Assembly: GCA_016789785.1 (NCBI GenBank)
Contig: JAEUQE010000193.1
Coordinates: 1-18,173 of the forward strand
From: Bryobacterales bacterium
Lineage (GTDB): Bacteria > Acidobacteriota > Terriglobia > Bryobacterales > Bryobacteraceae
Direction: 5' to 3'
DNA length: 18,173 nucleotides
Numbering within the stretch: the stretch's first letter is position 1; the number at the start of each line of letters is the position of its first letter. Made by a program: the position numbers and the translations under genes. The notes under the pieces were generated by a model. That model was not told where the DNA came from, made no database searches, and was given only the letters and a program-made list of their open reading frames with translations. Of this stretch, positions 6,916 to 14,158 are shown piece after piece.

Positions 6916-8835
6916 TTACTTGCCGCGTGCGTAGCGCAAGGCTTCCTGGAAGAAATTCGCGAGCGCATTGCGGCTGGCCTCGGACAGATCCTTCATCGTG
7001 ATCGCAACCACTGCGCGGCCACGCTGCGCCAGCGCTTCCTGTGTGGCGAGAAACTGCGCGCGGTGGTAGTCCGCCGTGTATCCCGCTTCGGGAATGCGTT
7101 CTGCTTTCTCCGATAGTAGGACGGTGGAGAAGCAGCGTCCGTGCCCGATGACCATTTCGTGATACGAGTGATTCATCGCCGGTCCTTCATACACATCCAC
7201 TGGCATTCTCCAATGGCCACGGAACAGTGATTCCGCCGCGCTGTCCATCAGCTTTCTCACGGCCTGGCCATTGCCGTCGTAGCGCGTGTCGCCAAAGAAC
7301 GTCAACTCGCCGTACTCGATCCCGTTTGCGGCCGCCTGTTGCCGGATCAGCGATGCCCAGATCTGTGGCGCGGAGCGTGCCCCAGGCTCGGGTTGCGTGC
7401 CGATGTGGTGATAGTACAAAGTGATCCCACCGGGAAACTTCGCCTGCTTCGCACTCTCCTTCATGGCGCGCCAAGCTTGAGATTTTTCGATACCGCCGGC
7501 CTGTTCCGCATCCGCCACAATGCCGCTCGTAATCGCTTTGTACAATTCCACGCTCGGCTGCGTGACAAAGTTCATCTTGCGCAGGTAGCCAATGCCGAAC
7601 ACCACATAGTGCATGAACTGCATGTAGCGTGCGAGTTGCGTGCCTTTGGGGAACGTGACCGTCGCGACCGGATAGCCCGCGCGGCGCAGCAGTGCGGCTT
7701 TCTCCACAATCGGATCCGTGTCGCCCTTGCAGAACGCCGCCAGGAACACCCGGCTCTGCTTCGGATCCTTAGGCGGATCGTAGTTGGTCATCCGCACCTT
7801 TTCGCCGATCAGAATCTTGATTCCGATCTCCTCACTTTTGCCGAGGCTCTCCTCGAAATCCTGCTTCGTCCAGACACCGGCGCCCGCCCACGATTTCGGC
7901 AGCAGCAGCGTTACCTTGTCGCGGCCAGCGGTTCCCTGCGTATGCAGAAACGCCGCCAGCTTCAGCGCATCCAGGCACTCATCTTCGGATAGGAAGGTTG
8001 ATGAGATCCACTGCTTCAGATCGGCGCCCGCAAATGCGAGCGGATAGAGGCTGCCGCACGTCAGCGGGCTGGAATGACGGCCTGAAGTCGAGTTGCCTCC
8101 ATCCTGCTGGAGTTCGATTTTGCGATAGCCGCGCGGTCCTGCGAACTGGTCGAGCAGTGAGCCGGGCAGCGTCATGTAAATGAAGTTCGGAGTGCTGTCG
8201 ATCTTGTACTTCTCGTAGAGGGAGTAGATCTTGGTGAGGTTCACCACGGGCTCATAGGACGTCATGCCCATCGCCATCCCCACCACCAGCGTTCGCTTCA
8301 GCGTCTCCGCCAGTGAGAGCTTCGAGCGACTCTGCATGTCGGCGAGGATCGCCTTCAACTTCGCTGGATCCGTGGAATCGAGCACGTACACGCGCGGGCC
8401 TTTCTTCAATAAGCCTGTCGCGAGGTACGCCGACTTGTCTTCGGCCGAGCCGCCCATGCCTACCCAAATGAGAAATTGCAGAGGGACGCCGTGGGTCTCG
8501 CGGATCTTGCCGCGGATCTCGCTGACCTGCGATTCCACGGTTGCGGCCCACTCGATGTTCTCCTCGGCCAGCCACGAGAGATGAAACACGCCGAGGCTAT
8601 TCTTGGTGACCTTGCCTTCCGCGCTGACTTCCATGCCGAGGCGAATGAGGATGTTCTTTGAAGGATCGAGTTCCTCCAATCCTTTGCGGCGGGCTTTCGT
8701 GTCGAGCACGCGGAGACGCTTCAGTATGCTTTGGGATTCGAATTCGGAGTAAGCATCGGATGAGGAGGGTTTGTCGTGATAGAGGTTGAGAGGCACAGTC
8801 CTTCCATTATCCTGAAACCACTGCTTGCGCGACAT
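6916..8835 (-). CDS. SIS-domain glucose-6-phosphate isomerase-like protein
   Basis: A 639-residue protein with two sugar-isomerase (SIS)-like halves. The first has FLIWVGMGGSAEDKSAYL (about 121-138), a phosphosugar-binding loop. The second has YPVATVTFPKGTQLARYMQFMHYVVFGIGYL followed by FVTQPSVELYK, which resembles the phosphoglucose isomerase part of bacterial transaldolase/PGI proteins. It would interconvert glucose-6-phosphate and fructose-6-phosphate in the cytoplasm. The two classic PROSITE PGI signatures are not obvious, and it is longer than ordinary PGI (about 450-550), so exact specificity is uncertain. An upstream in-frame start would extend it by 47 residues to 8976 and into trmFO; I chose ATG 8833-8835 because that extension is low-complexity and antisense to trmFO. 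No strong Shine-Dalgarno is seen. It diverges from trmFO. Confidence 0.75.
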   Translation of the reverse strand: MSRKQWFQDNGRTVPLNLYHDKPSSSDAYSEFESQSILKRLRVLDTKARRKGLEELDPSKNILIRLGMEVSAEGKVTKNSLGVFHLSWLAEENIEWAATVESQVSEIRGKIRETHGVPLQFLIWVGMGGSAEDKSAYLATGLLKKGPRVYVLDSTDPAKLKAILADMQSRSKLSLAETLKRTLVVGMAMGMTSYEPVVNLTKIYSLYEKYKIDSTPNFIYMTLPGSLLDQFAGPRGYRKIELQQDGGNSTSGRHSSPLTCGSLYPLAFAGADLKQWISSTFLSEDECLDALKLAAFLHTQGTAGRDKVTLLLPKSWAGAGVWTKQDFEESLGKSEEIGIKILIGEKVRMTNYDPPKDPKQSRVFLAAFCKGDTDPIVEKAALLRRAGYPVATVTFPKGTQLARYMQFMHYVVFGIGYLRKMNFVTQPSVELYKAITSGIVADAEQAGGIEKSQAWRAMKESAKQAKFPGGITLYYHHIGTQPEPGARSAPQIWASLIRQQAAANGIEYGELTFFGDTRYDGNGQAVRKLMDSAAESLFRGHWRMPVDVYEGPAMNHSYHEMVIGHGRCFSTVLLSEKAERIPEAGYTADYHRAQFLATQEALAQRGRAVVAITMKDLSEASRNALANFFQEALRYARGK

Positions 8836-8880
8836 CGGAACAGGCAAAGTGGGCCGCGCCAGCGTGCGCCCGTTAGAATA

Positions 8881-8885
8881 GAGGG
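8881..8885 (+). promoter_or_regulatory. Ribosome binding site deciding the trmFO start
   Basis: GAGGG lies six bases before GTG 8892. The alternative TTG at 8886 would overlap this site immediately, so the GTG is the better start. Confidence 0.6.
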
Positions 8886-8891
8886 TTGCAA

Positions 8892-10226
8892 GTGTCGACT
8901 CCCATCCACATTCTGGGCGGCGGACTGGCGGGTTGCGAGGCAGCGTTTCAAGTCGCGTCCGCCGGGCTGAAGGCAACTCTGTACGAGATGCGGCCGCTTG
9001 TTTCGACTGCCGCCCACAAGACCGCTAACTTCGGCGAACTGGTCTGCAGCAACTCGCTGAAGAGTGAGTCGCGCAACACCGCTCCCTGGCTGCTCAAGGA
9101 AGAGTTGCGCCGCTGCGGGTCGCGACTTCTGCGGGCCGCTGAAGTTGCGCGGGTGCCCGGTGGACAGGCGCTCACCGTGGATCGCGACATCTTCTCCACC
9201 GAAATCACACGTGGGCTGGAAGCGTTTCCCAACCTCGAAATCCGCCGCGGGGAAGTGACTGCGCTGCCTGCCGATGGAATCGTCATCGTCGCCACAGGCC
9301 CTCTCACCTCCGATGCGTTTGCCGCTGAGATCAGCCGCATCACGGGGTCCGATCGCCTGTTCTTTTACGACAGCATCAGTCCCATTGTGGATGCCGACAC
9401 CATCGACTACTCCATCGCCTTCCGTGCCTCACGATATGGCAAGTCGATCGACGCCACGGATGACTACGTCAACTGCCCTTTGGATCAGCAGCAATACGAA
9501 GCGTTCGTCGATGCGTTGCTTGAAGCCCAGCGGCATACGCCTCACATTCCCGATGACGTGCCCTACTTCGAAGCATGCCTGCCGATCGAAGAACTGGCGC
9601 GGAGGGGCCGGGAGACGCTCCGCTACGGGCCAATGAAACCGGTTGGACTGACAGATCCGCGCACAGGACGCTGGCCTTACGCAGCCGTGCAACTGCGGCA
9701 GGAAACGGCGCGTGCATCGAGCTACAACCTGGTCGGTTTTCAGAACTATCTCAAATATGGCGAACAGCAGCGCATCCTGCGCATGATTCCGGGTTTGGAG
9801 AAGGCTGAGTTTCTGCGCTACGGCCAGATCCATCGCAACACTTACATCAACGCTCCCGCACTGCTCACCGCGGCGCTGCAGCTCCGGCAGGATCCCCGGG
9901 TGTTGTTCGCCGGTCAGATCTCCGGTGTGGAAGGCTATGTGGAGTCGATTGCCACGGGGTTGATGGCCGGACGGCATGCGGTCTCGATGGCGATGACTGA
10001 AGAGGTGCGCGCCCTGCCGCGGGAGACCGCGCTGGGTTCTCTGTGCCACTACATTTCCCACGCCGATCCCAAAGACTATCAGCCCGCCAACATCACGTTC
10101 GACCTTCTCCCGAAATTGGAAGAGCAACTGCTGAAGCGCTTCAAGCACGACAAGAAAGCACGGCATGCGGAGGTGTGCCGCCGCGCTCTCGAAAAACTGG
10201 AGGAATACCTCGGTGTTGCTGTCTGA
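8892..10226 (+). CDS. trmFO: Methylenetetrahydrofolate--tRNA-(uracil-5-)-methyltransferase TrmFO
   Basis: Makes 5-methyluridine at position 54 of the tRNA T-loop, using methylenetetrahydrofolate as carbon donor and FADH2 as reductant. 444 residues from GTG 8892, normal for the family. An FAD-binding Rossmann start IHILGGGLAGCEAA (GGGLAG at 9-14) is followed by YEMRP, then FGELVCSNSLKSE, whose Cys52 corresponds to the conserved catalytic Cys region near 51-53 of characterised enzymes. ACLPIEELARRGRETLRYGPMKPVGL carries the second conserved Cys near 229. The C-terminal GQISGVEGYVESIATGLMAG is also characteristic. The end overlaps the xer gene by 14 bases, and the trmFO-xerC adjacency is a recurring bacterial arrangement (for example the Bacillus codV region). 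It diverges from the pgi-like gene with 56 bases between start codons. Confidence 0.97.
   Translation: MSTPIHILGGGLAGCEAAFQVASAGLKATLYEMRPLVSTAAHKTANFGELVCSNSLKSESRNTAPWLLKEELRRCGSRLLRAAEVARVPGGQALTVDRDIFSTEITRGLEAFPNLEIRRGEVTALPADGIVIVATGPLTSDAFAAEISRITGSDRLFFYDSISPIVDADTIDYSIAFRASRYGKSIDATDDYVNCPLDQQQYEAFVDALLEAQRHTPHIPDDVPYFEACLPIEELARRGRETLRYGPMKPVGLTDPRTGRWPYAAVQLRQETARASSYNLVGFQNYLKYGEQQRILRMIPGLEKAEFLRYGQIHRNTYINAPALLTAALQLRQDPRVLFAGQISGVEGYVESIATGLMAGRHAVSMAMTEEVRALPRETALGSLCHYISHADPKDYQPANITFDLLPKLEEQLLKRFKHDKKARHAEVCRRALEKLEEYLGVAV
10199..10203 (+). promoter_or_regulatory. Ribosome binding site deciding the xer start
   Basis: GGAGG inside the end of trmFO lies nine bases before GTG 10213. 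It supports that start over the ATG at 10165, which would add 16 residues read from trmFO sequence. Confidence 0.55.
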
Positions 10227-11100
10227 GGCAGTCGGGTTGTTCTTTGATGATCTCCGGCGGAGCAATGTCTCCGAGCACACGCTTCGTAACTACCGCAGTG
10301 ATCTTGATCAATTCCAGGAGTACTTCGCGCGCGCCTCCGAACCGCATGTCGACACGCTGGACACCTTCGCCATTCGAGAGTGGCTCGGGCATCTCTATCG
10401 AAACGAACTGTCGCCAGTCACCCTGAGGCGCAAGCTCGCCGCACTACGTTCATTCTTCCGCTTTCTTCATCGCAATGGAGCAGTGAAGTTGAATCCCGCG
10501 AAGCTGCTTCGAACGCCGAAGACTCCGAAACTGCTGCCGAGAGTACCGACCGAGGAGCAGACGAATACCTTGATTGACGAAGCCGGCGCCAACAAGCTCG
10601 AACGGCCGAACGTGAAGCGCGATGTTGCTATCTTCGAACTGCTCTACGGATCGGGGTTGCGGGTCAGCGAACTGGTAGGCCTGGATCTGACCGACATCGA
10701 CCGCTCGGAGCGCTGGCTACGTGTCCAGGGCAAGGGCCGCAAGGAACGCCAGGTGCCGTATGGGTCGAAAGCCGCGGCTGCGCTGGAGGCGTTCCTGGAA
10801 GTACGCAACGCGAAGCCTGGTGATGCGACGCTTTTTCTCAACGCGCGAGGCAACCGGATGAGTGCGGATTCCGTCCGCTATATCGTGAAGCTTTATTCGA
10901 AGGCGCTTGCAGGCGATGCGTCCCTGCATCCGCACAGCTTCCGCCATGCGTTTGCGACCCATCTTCTCAGTGCGGGGGCGGACCTGCGGGCGATTCAGGA
11001 GTTGCTCGGACATTCGCAGTTGTCCACCACGCAGAAGTATACTCAGGTGTCGTTGCAGGATCTGATGGCGGTTTACGAGAAAGCTCATCCGAAGGCCTGA
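10213..11100 (+). CDS. xerC: Tyrosine recombinase XerC/XerD
   Basis: Site-specific recombinase of the Xer type, which resolves chromosome dimers at dif with a partner Xer protein and FtsK. 295 residues from GTG 10213, standard Xer length. The N-terminal SAM-like core-binding domain covers about 1-90 (NVSEHTLRNYRSDLDQF). The catalytic domain holds all six active-site residues: R150 (LLYGSGLRVSEL), K174 (GKGRKERQVP), H241 and R244 (HPHSFRHAFATHLL), H267 (LGHSQLSTTQKY) and the nucleophile Y276. The Shine-Dalgarno and the first codons lie inside trmFO. I use xerC because of the trmFO neighbour; motifs alone do not separate XerC from XerD. Small size, complete motifs and housekeeping context argue against a phage or integron integrase. 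Confidence 0.93.
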   Translation: MLLSEAVGLFFDDLRRSNVSEHTLRNYRSDLDQFQEYFARASEPHVDTLDTFAIREWLGHLYRNELSPVTLRRKLAALRSFFRFLHRNGAVKLNPAKLLRTPKTPKLLPRVPTEEQTNTLIDEAGANKLERPNVKRDVAIFELLYGSGLRVSELVGLDLTDIDRSERWLRVQGKGRKERQVPYGSKAAAALEAFLEVRNAKPGDATLFLNARGNRMSADSVRYIVKLYSKALAGDASLHPHSFRHAFATHLLSAGADLRAIQELLGHSQLSTTQKYTQVSLQDLMAVYEKAHPKA

Positions 11101-11132
11101 ATCCGGCACTTCGGAATAACTAAGGAGACAAT

Positions 11133-11687
11133 ATGCGGGGTTGGTTGGTTTTGTTGTTTGCGCTCGGGGTGACCACGGCGAGCGCGCAGTCATTCGAGTA
11201 TAAGGTTCTTGCAACCACCAAGACGTCCACCATGGAGAAGGAACTCAATGAAGCTGGCGAAGCGGGCTACACCTTCGCTGGCGTGATGGGCGGCGAAACG
11301 GCGGCTGGCAATGAAGTGGTGGTCATCATGGCGAAGAGCAGCAATTCGTCCGCGGGCAAGGTGCGCTACAAACTGGTCGCGACGTCGAAGACCGGCACCA
11401 TGCAGAAGGAGTTGCAGCAGGCCGGCGACGAAGGATTTCAATATCGCGGGCAGACCGTGTTTGCCTCGGCATTCGGCGGCCGCGAAGTCGCGGTGATTCT
11501 GGAACGGCCCGCAAGTGGCGACCCCAAGCGTATCGAGTACAAACTGCTTGCTACGAATCGCACATCCACCATGGAGAAGGAACTGAAGGAACTGGGTAGC
11601 GCAGGATTCAAACTGCTGGGCATCACCGTCGGCAAGACGACGTTCGGCGGAAACGAGTTGCTGAGTATTCTCCAGAAAGGCGAATAG
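11133..11687 (+). CDS. Secreted protein with three DUF4177-like repeats
   Basis: 184 residues starting at ATG 11133, with AAGGAGA four bases upstream, a strong ribosome site. A short signal peptide (residues 1-18, MRGWLVLLFALGVTTASA) should be cut after ASA by signal peptidase I, placing the protein in the periplasm or outside. The rest is three copies of a roughly 48-51-residue unit, each starting (F/V/I)(E/R)YK(V/L), continuing with T(S/G)TM(E/Q)KEL near unit position 12-18, an (A/L)G..GF/Y turn, and ending in a hydrophobic strand. The pattern resembles the DUF4177 family (strand, helix with a conserved LN/G..GW-like turn, strand), though the usual Trp is Tyr or Phe here. Function is unknown. 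It ends only two bases from the convergent DUF5615 gene. Confidence 0.75.
   Translation: MRGWLVLLFALGVTTASAQSFEYKVLATTKTSTMEKELNEAGEAGYTFAGVMGGETAAGNEVVVIMAKSSNSSAGKVRYKLVATSKTGTMQKELQQAGDEGFQYRGQTVFASAFGGREVAVILERPASGDPKRIEYKLLATNRTSTMEKELKELGSAGFKLLGITVGKTTFGGNELLSILQKGE
11193..11684 (+). repeat. Three tandem in-gene repeats (about 150 bases each)
   Basis: Units cover residues 21-68, 77-126 and 134-184 of the secreted protein, separated by short Ser/Gly/Pro linkers. Units 1 and 3 are closest: a 20-base identical stretch occurs at 11226-11245 and again at 11565-11584. Unit 2 is more diverged, which suggests duplication and later drift or gene conversion between units 1 and 3. Confidence 0.8.
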
Positions 11688-11689
11688 CT

Positions 11690-12079
11690 CTATCGCAGCG
11701 CCAGGTTCTCGCGAATCCGCAAGCGGAGGCGGTTTTCCAGGCGGTGCGCGACGATCAGGAACGGCGCATTCAATCCATCCAGCTTTGGTAGCACGGAGCG
11801 AAGGCTCTCCTCGCTCACCGCGGGATCGGGATGGCATGGGCGCAGATAGATGATCCCGTAGAACGCTCCGCTCACCAGCGCGTACGATACGAAATCCGCA
11901 TCGTGCGTGAGGAGAATGCGCTTCTGTGAATCGCACTGCCGCAGGACGTCAAGGTCGCCGATGCCTGTGCGCGCGCCCTCCTTCAGGTCGATCACATCGC
12001 AGCCGTATTGCTGTAGCAGTGTGATCACCTGCGGATGGATGCATTCATCGGCGAGAATACGATGATCCTCGATACTCAC
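11690..12079 (-). CDS. DUF5615 PIN-like protein, putative toxin of a toxin-antitoxin pair
   Basis: 129 residues from GTG 12077-12079. PIN-like acidic positions are visible: ILADECI (D11, E12), GIGDLDVLRQC (D42, D44) and ILLTHDADF (D60, D62), the layout of DUF5615 (COG4634/Mut7-C-like PIN fold). Such proteins are predicted ribonucleases and are routinely paired with DUF433 antitoxins, as here. A Shine-Dalgarno (GAAGGAG, minus strand 12093-12087) sits seven bases before the GTG and inside the DUF433 gene; a start further upstream at 12154 would lack such a site. The gene overlaps the DUF433 gene by 35 bases, suggesting coupling. It is the last gene of a long minus-strand run and ends two bases from a convergent gene. 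Toxicity is inferred from the family. Confidence 0.82.
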   Translation of the reverse strand: MSIEDHRILADECIHPQVITLLQQYGCDVIDLKEGARTGIGDLDVLRQCDSQKRILLTHDADFVSYALVSGAFYGIIYLRPCHPDPAVSEESLRSVLPKLDGLNAPFLIVAHRLENRLRLRIRENLALR

Positions 12080-12350
12080 GATGGGACTCCTTCGGTGCAG
12101 GGGGCGGTTGAGGCGCAACGACTCCGGCCTTGCGTAACGCTGCTTCCACGTCATCGCGGCGCAGATGAGAATACGCTTCGAGAATCACGTCCACTGTCGC
12201 GCCGTGTGTCACCAGTTCCACCAGGAGGTCGACACTGATGCGTGTGCCGCGAATGCAAGGTTTGCCTCCGAGAATCTGCAGGTCGGAGACGATGTTCGCA
12301 TCGGCACTGGCGGTATCCGTGTTGGTGAGGTCGGCCGGGCGCTCATCCAT
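12045..12350 (-). CDS. DUF433 domain protein, putative antitoxin
   Basis: 101 residues from ATG 12348-12350. The core LQILGGKPCIRGTRISVDLLVELVTHGATVDVILEAYSHL is the DUF433 signature (GGxPxIxGTRI near 28-38), a winged/helix-turn-helix-like DNA-binding fold found in antitoxins. The C-terminal 25 residues are Pro-rich then basic (QPPPAPKESHREYRGSS), probably the flexible part that contacts the toxin. A longer reading to 12488 is open, but its added residues are not conserved-looking. It overlaps the DUF5615 gene by 35 bases and lies 56 bases after the DUF6714-like gene, so it may share the upstream transcript or have its own promoter in that gap, where I see no clear element. Confidence 0.82.
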   Translation of the reverse strand: MDERPADLTNTDTASADANIVSDLQILGGKPCIRGTRISVDLLVELVTHGATVDVILEAYSHLRRDDVEAALRKAGVVAPQPPPAPKESHREYRGSSYSRR

Positions 12351-12406
12351 CGGGCCTATCGTACCATTGCCGCGTAGTGACTGCCGCGCGACGATTGCCG
12401 CTCCGG

Positions 12407-12934
12407 TTAGCGGATGCGTCCAAGCCAATAACTGTGCAGTGCCTGTTGGATTCGGTCGCGCTCGTCGGGGTCGGTTTCCGACTTCCACTGGAGGTAGGAA
12501 ACGATCGCTCCGGCCTCGGCACTACCGAAGTGTGCGAACCTTTCCTGCTTGTACTGGAACCATGTGCGATTCCCATAGAATCTCCGGTGCACGACCAGAT
12601 CTTTCGATTCGTCGTCCAGGCCGTACCAGAGGTGAAAAGCTGGCGTACTCCTCTCGAGCCTGCCGTCAATATCGGCAATCAGATAAGCGGGCAGATAGAA
12701 ACGGAACGCAGCCTCGGAGAAAAAGCTGAGCGCCGACGAATAACCTTGCGGCGCGGTATCCAGGAACTCTGCGTCGAGCGCCGTCCAGTTGGTCTTGCCG
12801 CGAAATTCCTCTTCCACCAGATACGGCTCTTCCCCCATGTCGCTGCCGCGAAGGCCGCCGTCTCCGGGATAGGGAGTGCTTTTGAACGCCTCCGCGATCT
12901 TCCGTTTCAGTGCTTCGCGATGCTCATCTGCCAT
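12407..12934 (-). CDS. Uncharacterised protein resembling DUF6714
   Basis: 175 residues, soluble, with no signal peptide or membrane segment. Recognisable blocks are AFKSTPYPGDGGLRGS near residue 16, TNWTALDAEFLD near 48, FYLPAYLIADIDG near 79 and a C-terminal YLQWKSETDPDERDRIQQALHSYW. This pattern (PYPGD, Trp-containing strand, LPAYLI) resembles proteins labelled DUF6714, often found as orphan genes beside metabolic or immunity-type loci. I cannot assign a function. It begins 18 bases after the rhamnose isomerase stop and continues the same strand, so it is probably co-transcribed, although the Shine-Dalgarno is weak. Confidence 0.65.
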   Translation of the reverse strand: MADEHREALKRKIAEAFKSTPYPGDGGLRGSDMGEEPYLVEEEFRGKTNWTALDAEFLDTAPQGYSSALSFFSEAAFRFYLPAYLIADIDGRLERSTPAFHLWYGLDDESKDLVVHRRFYGNRTWFQYKQERFAHFGSAEAGAIVSYLQWKSETDPDERDRIQQALHSYWLGRIR

Positions 12935-12952
12935 GAACGTCTTGCCCCAGGC

Positions 12953-14143
12953 TTATGCGTACGACGCGATCGATCCCTGGTTCCGCTCCGCTCGCTCCTG
13001 CGTCACGCGATCGAGGTAGCCGCTTGCACGGAATGCCTTCATCGGATCCTCGGGCAGACCCCGGCTCTTGCGCCACTCCACCACGATCGGGCGCACGTCG
13101 GTGGCGAATGCCCGCTGCAGGCATTCCTCCGCGTCCACCAGATCACAGCATTGCTGTTTTGCGGCAAGTTCCGCGTGATCCACCAGCAGCGCTTTCACAT
13201 ACAGCTCCTGCGCACGCACCACACTCTGGATCATTGCCTCGATCTTGCCTTTCAGATTGTGGCTCTGATCAATCATGTAGGCGATATCCGCGCGATCGCC
13301 AGTCTCCCATTCCCAAGTGCAGATCTCATGGAAAATGCGGAAGAGCTGATAAGGATCGATGGAGCCGAGCGTGAGATCGTCGTCTGCATACCGGCGGTCA
13401 TTGAAGTGGAAGCCGCCAAGCATTCCTTCGGCCAGCAGCCACGCCACAATCTGCTCGATGTTCTGCGCCTGATAGTGATGCCCGAGATCGACGAGCACTT
13501 TCGCCTGCGGACCGGCATGCCGCGCCAGCAGCAAGGCCATGCCCCAATCGGCGATGTCGGTGTGATAGAAGGCCGGCTCGAACGGCTTGTATTCGACCAG
13601 CATGCGTTGGCCTTCGCTCAGATTGCCGTGCAATTCCCGCAGGCCTTCAACGAACCACTGGCGGCGCTTGCGAATGCTCTGCGTGCCGGGATAGTTCGAA
13701 CCATCTGCAAACCACAGTGAAATGTCACGGCTGCCCGTGGCCCACGAGATCCGCGCGCAATCGAGCATGTGATCGAGCGCCGCCTGCCGCACTTCGGCGT
13801 CGGGATTCCCGAGCGAGCCATGCTTGTAGATCTGATCCTGAAAGACGTTCGGATTGATGGAGCCGATCCGCACACCGTACTTGCGAGCGAGTTGGCTCAC
13901 CTGTTGCGCATCGGCGGCGCCGTTGGGAAAGTCCCACAGCACATGGACCGCGACCGATGGGCTGCATCCTGTGACGGCGTGCACCTGACCCGCGTCACCG
14001 AGCTTCTCTTCCAGCGTGGTAGCCGCCGCCGGCTGGATGAACTTTCCGAATCGCGTCCCGGTGTTGGCAAAGCCCCATGAGGGCACTTCGATCTCGAAGG
14101 CGTCCAGCGCTTCCAGGACCCGGTCGAGCTGTTGAGCGTTCAT
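12953..14143 (-). CDS. rhaI: L-rhamnose isomerase (RhaI, Pseudomonas stutzeri type)
   Basis: Interconverts L-rhamnose and L-rhamnulose (and related aldoses/ketoses) in the cytoplasm. The 396-residue TIM-barrel protein shows FANTGTRFGKF near 25-35, VEYKPFEPAFYHTD (E184), LVDLGHHYQAQN (D219, H222), GGFHFNDRRYADDDLT (H246, D249) and YMIDQSHN (D292). The spacing of E184, D219, H246 and D292 (35, 27 and 46 residues) equals that of the metal ligands E219, D254, H281 and D327 known for the P. stutzeri enzyme, which strongly supports an active isomerase. The family is distinct from E. coli RhaA. The gene starts 15 bases after the sulfatase stop with GGGAG about ten bases before the ATG, so it belongs to the MFS-sulfatase operon. 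Substrate breadth cannot be read from sequence. Confidence 0.93.
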   Translation of the reverse strand: MNAQQLDRVLEALDAFEIEVPSWGFANTGTRFGKFIQPAAATTLEEKLGDAGQVHAVTGCSPSVAVHVLWDFPNGAADAQQVSQLARKYGVRIGSINPNVFQDQIYKHGSLGNPDAEVRQAALDHMLDCARISWATGSRDISLWFADGSNYPGTQSIRKRRQWFVEGLRELHGNLSEGQRMLVEYKPFEPAFYHTDIADWGMALLLARHAGPQAKVLVDLGHHYQAQNIEQIVAWLLAEGMLGGFHFNDRRYADDDLTLGSIDPYQLFRIFHEICTWEWETGDRADIAYMIDQSHNLKGKIEAMIQSVVRAQELYVKALLVDHAELAAKQQCCDLVDAEECLQRAFATDVRPIVVEWRKSRGLPEDPMKAFRASGYLDRVTQERAERNQGSIASYA

Positions 14144-14158
14144 GCGTTCGCGTCTCCC

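Noticed and set aside
8874..8879. TAGAAT as a -10 box for trmFO.
   Set aside because: No -35 box is found 16-18 bases upstream, and the predicted start would fall after the ribosome site used by trmFO.
8836..8976. A 47-residue N-terminal extension of the pgi-like protein.
   Set aside because: It is antisense to the trmFO start, low in conserved-looking content, and leaves no room for a divergent promoter.
12377..13720. A 447-codon plus-strand frame antisense to the DUF6714-like and rhaI genes.
   Set aside because: It crosses two well-supported minus-strand genes and shows no domain motif.
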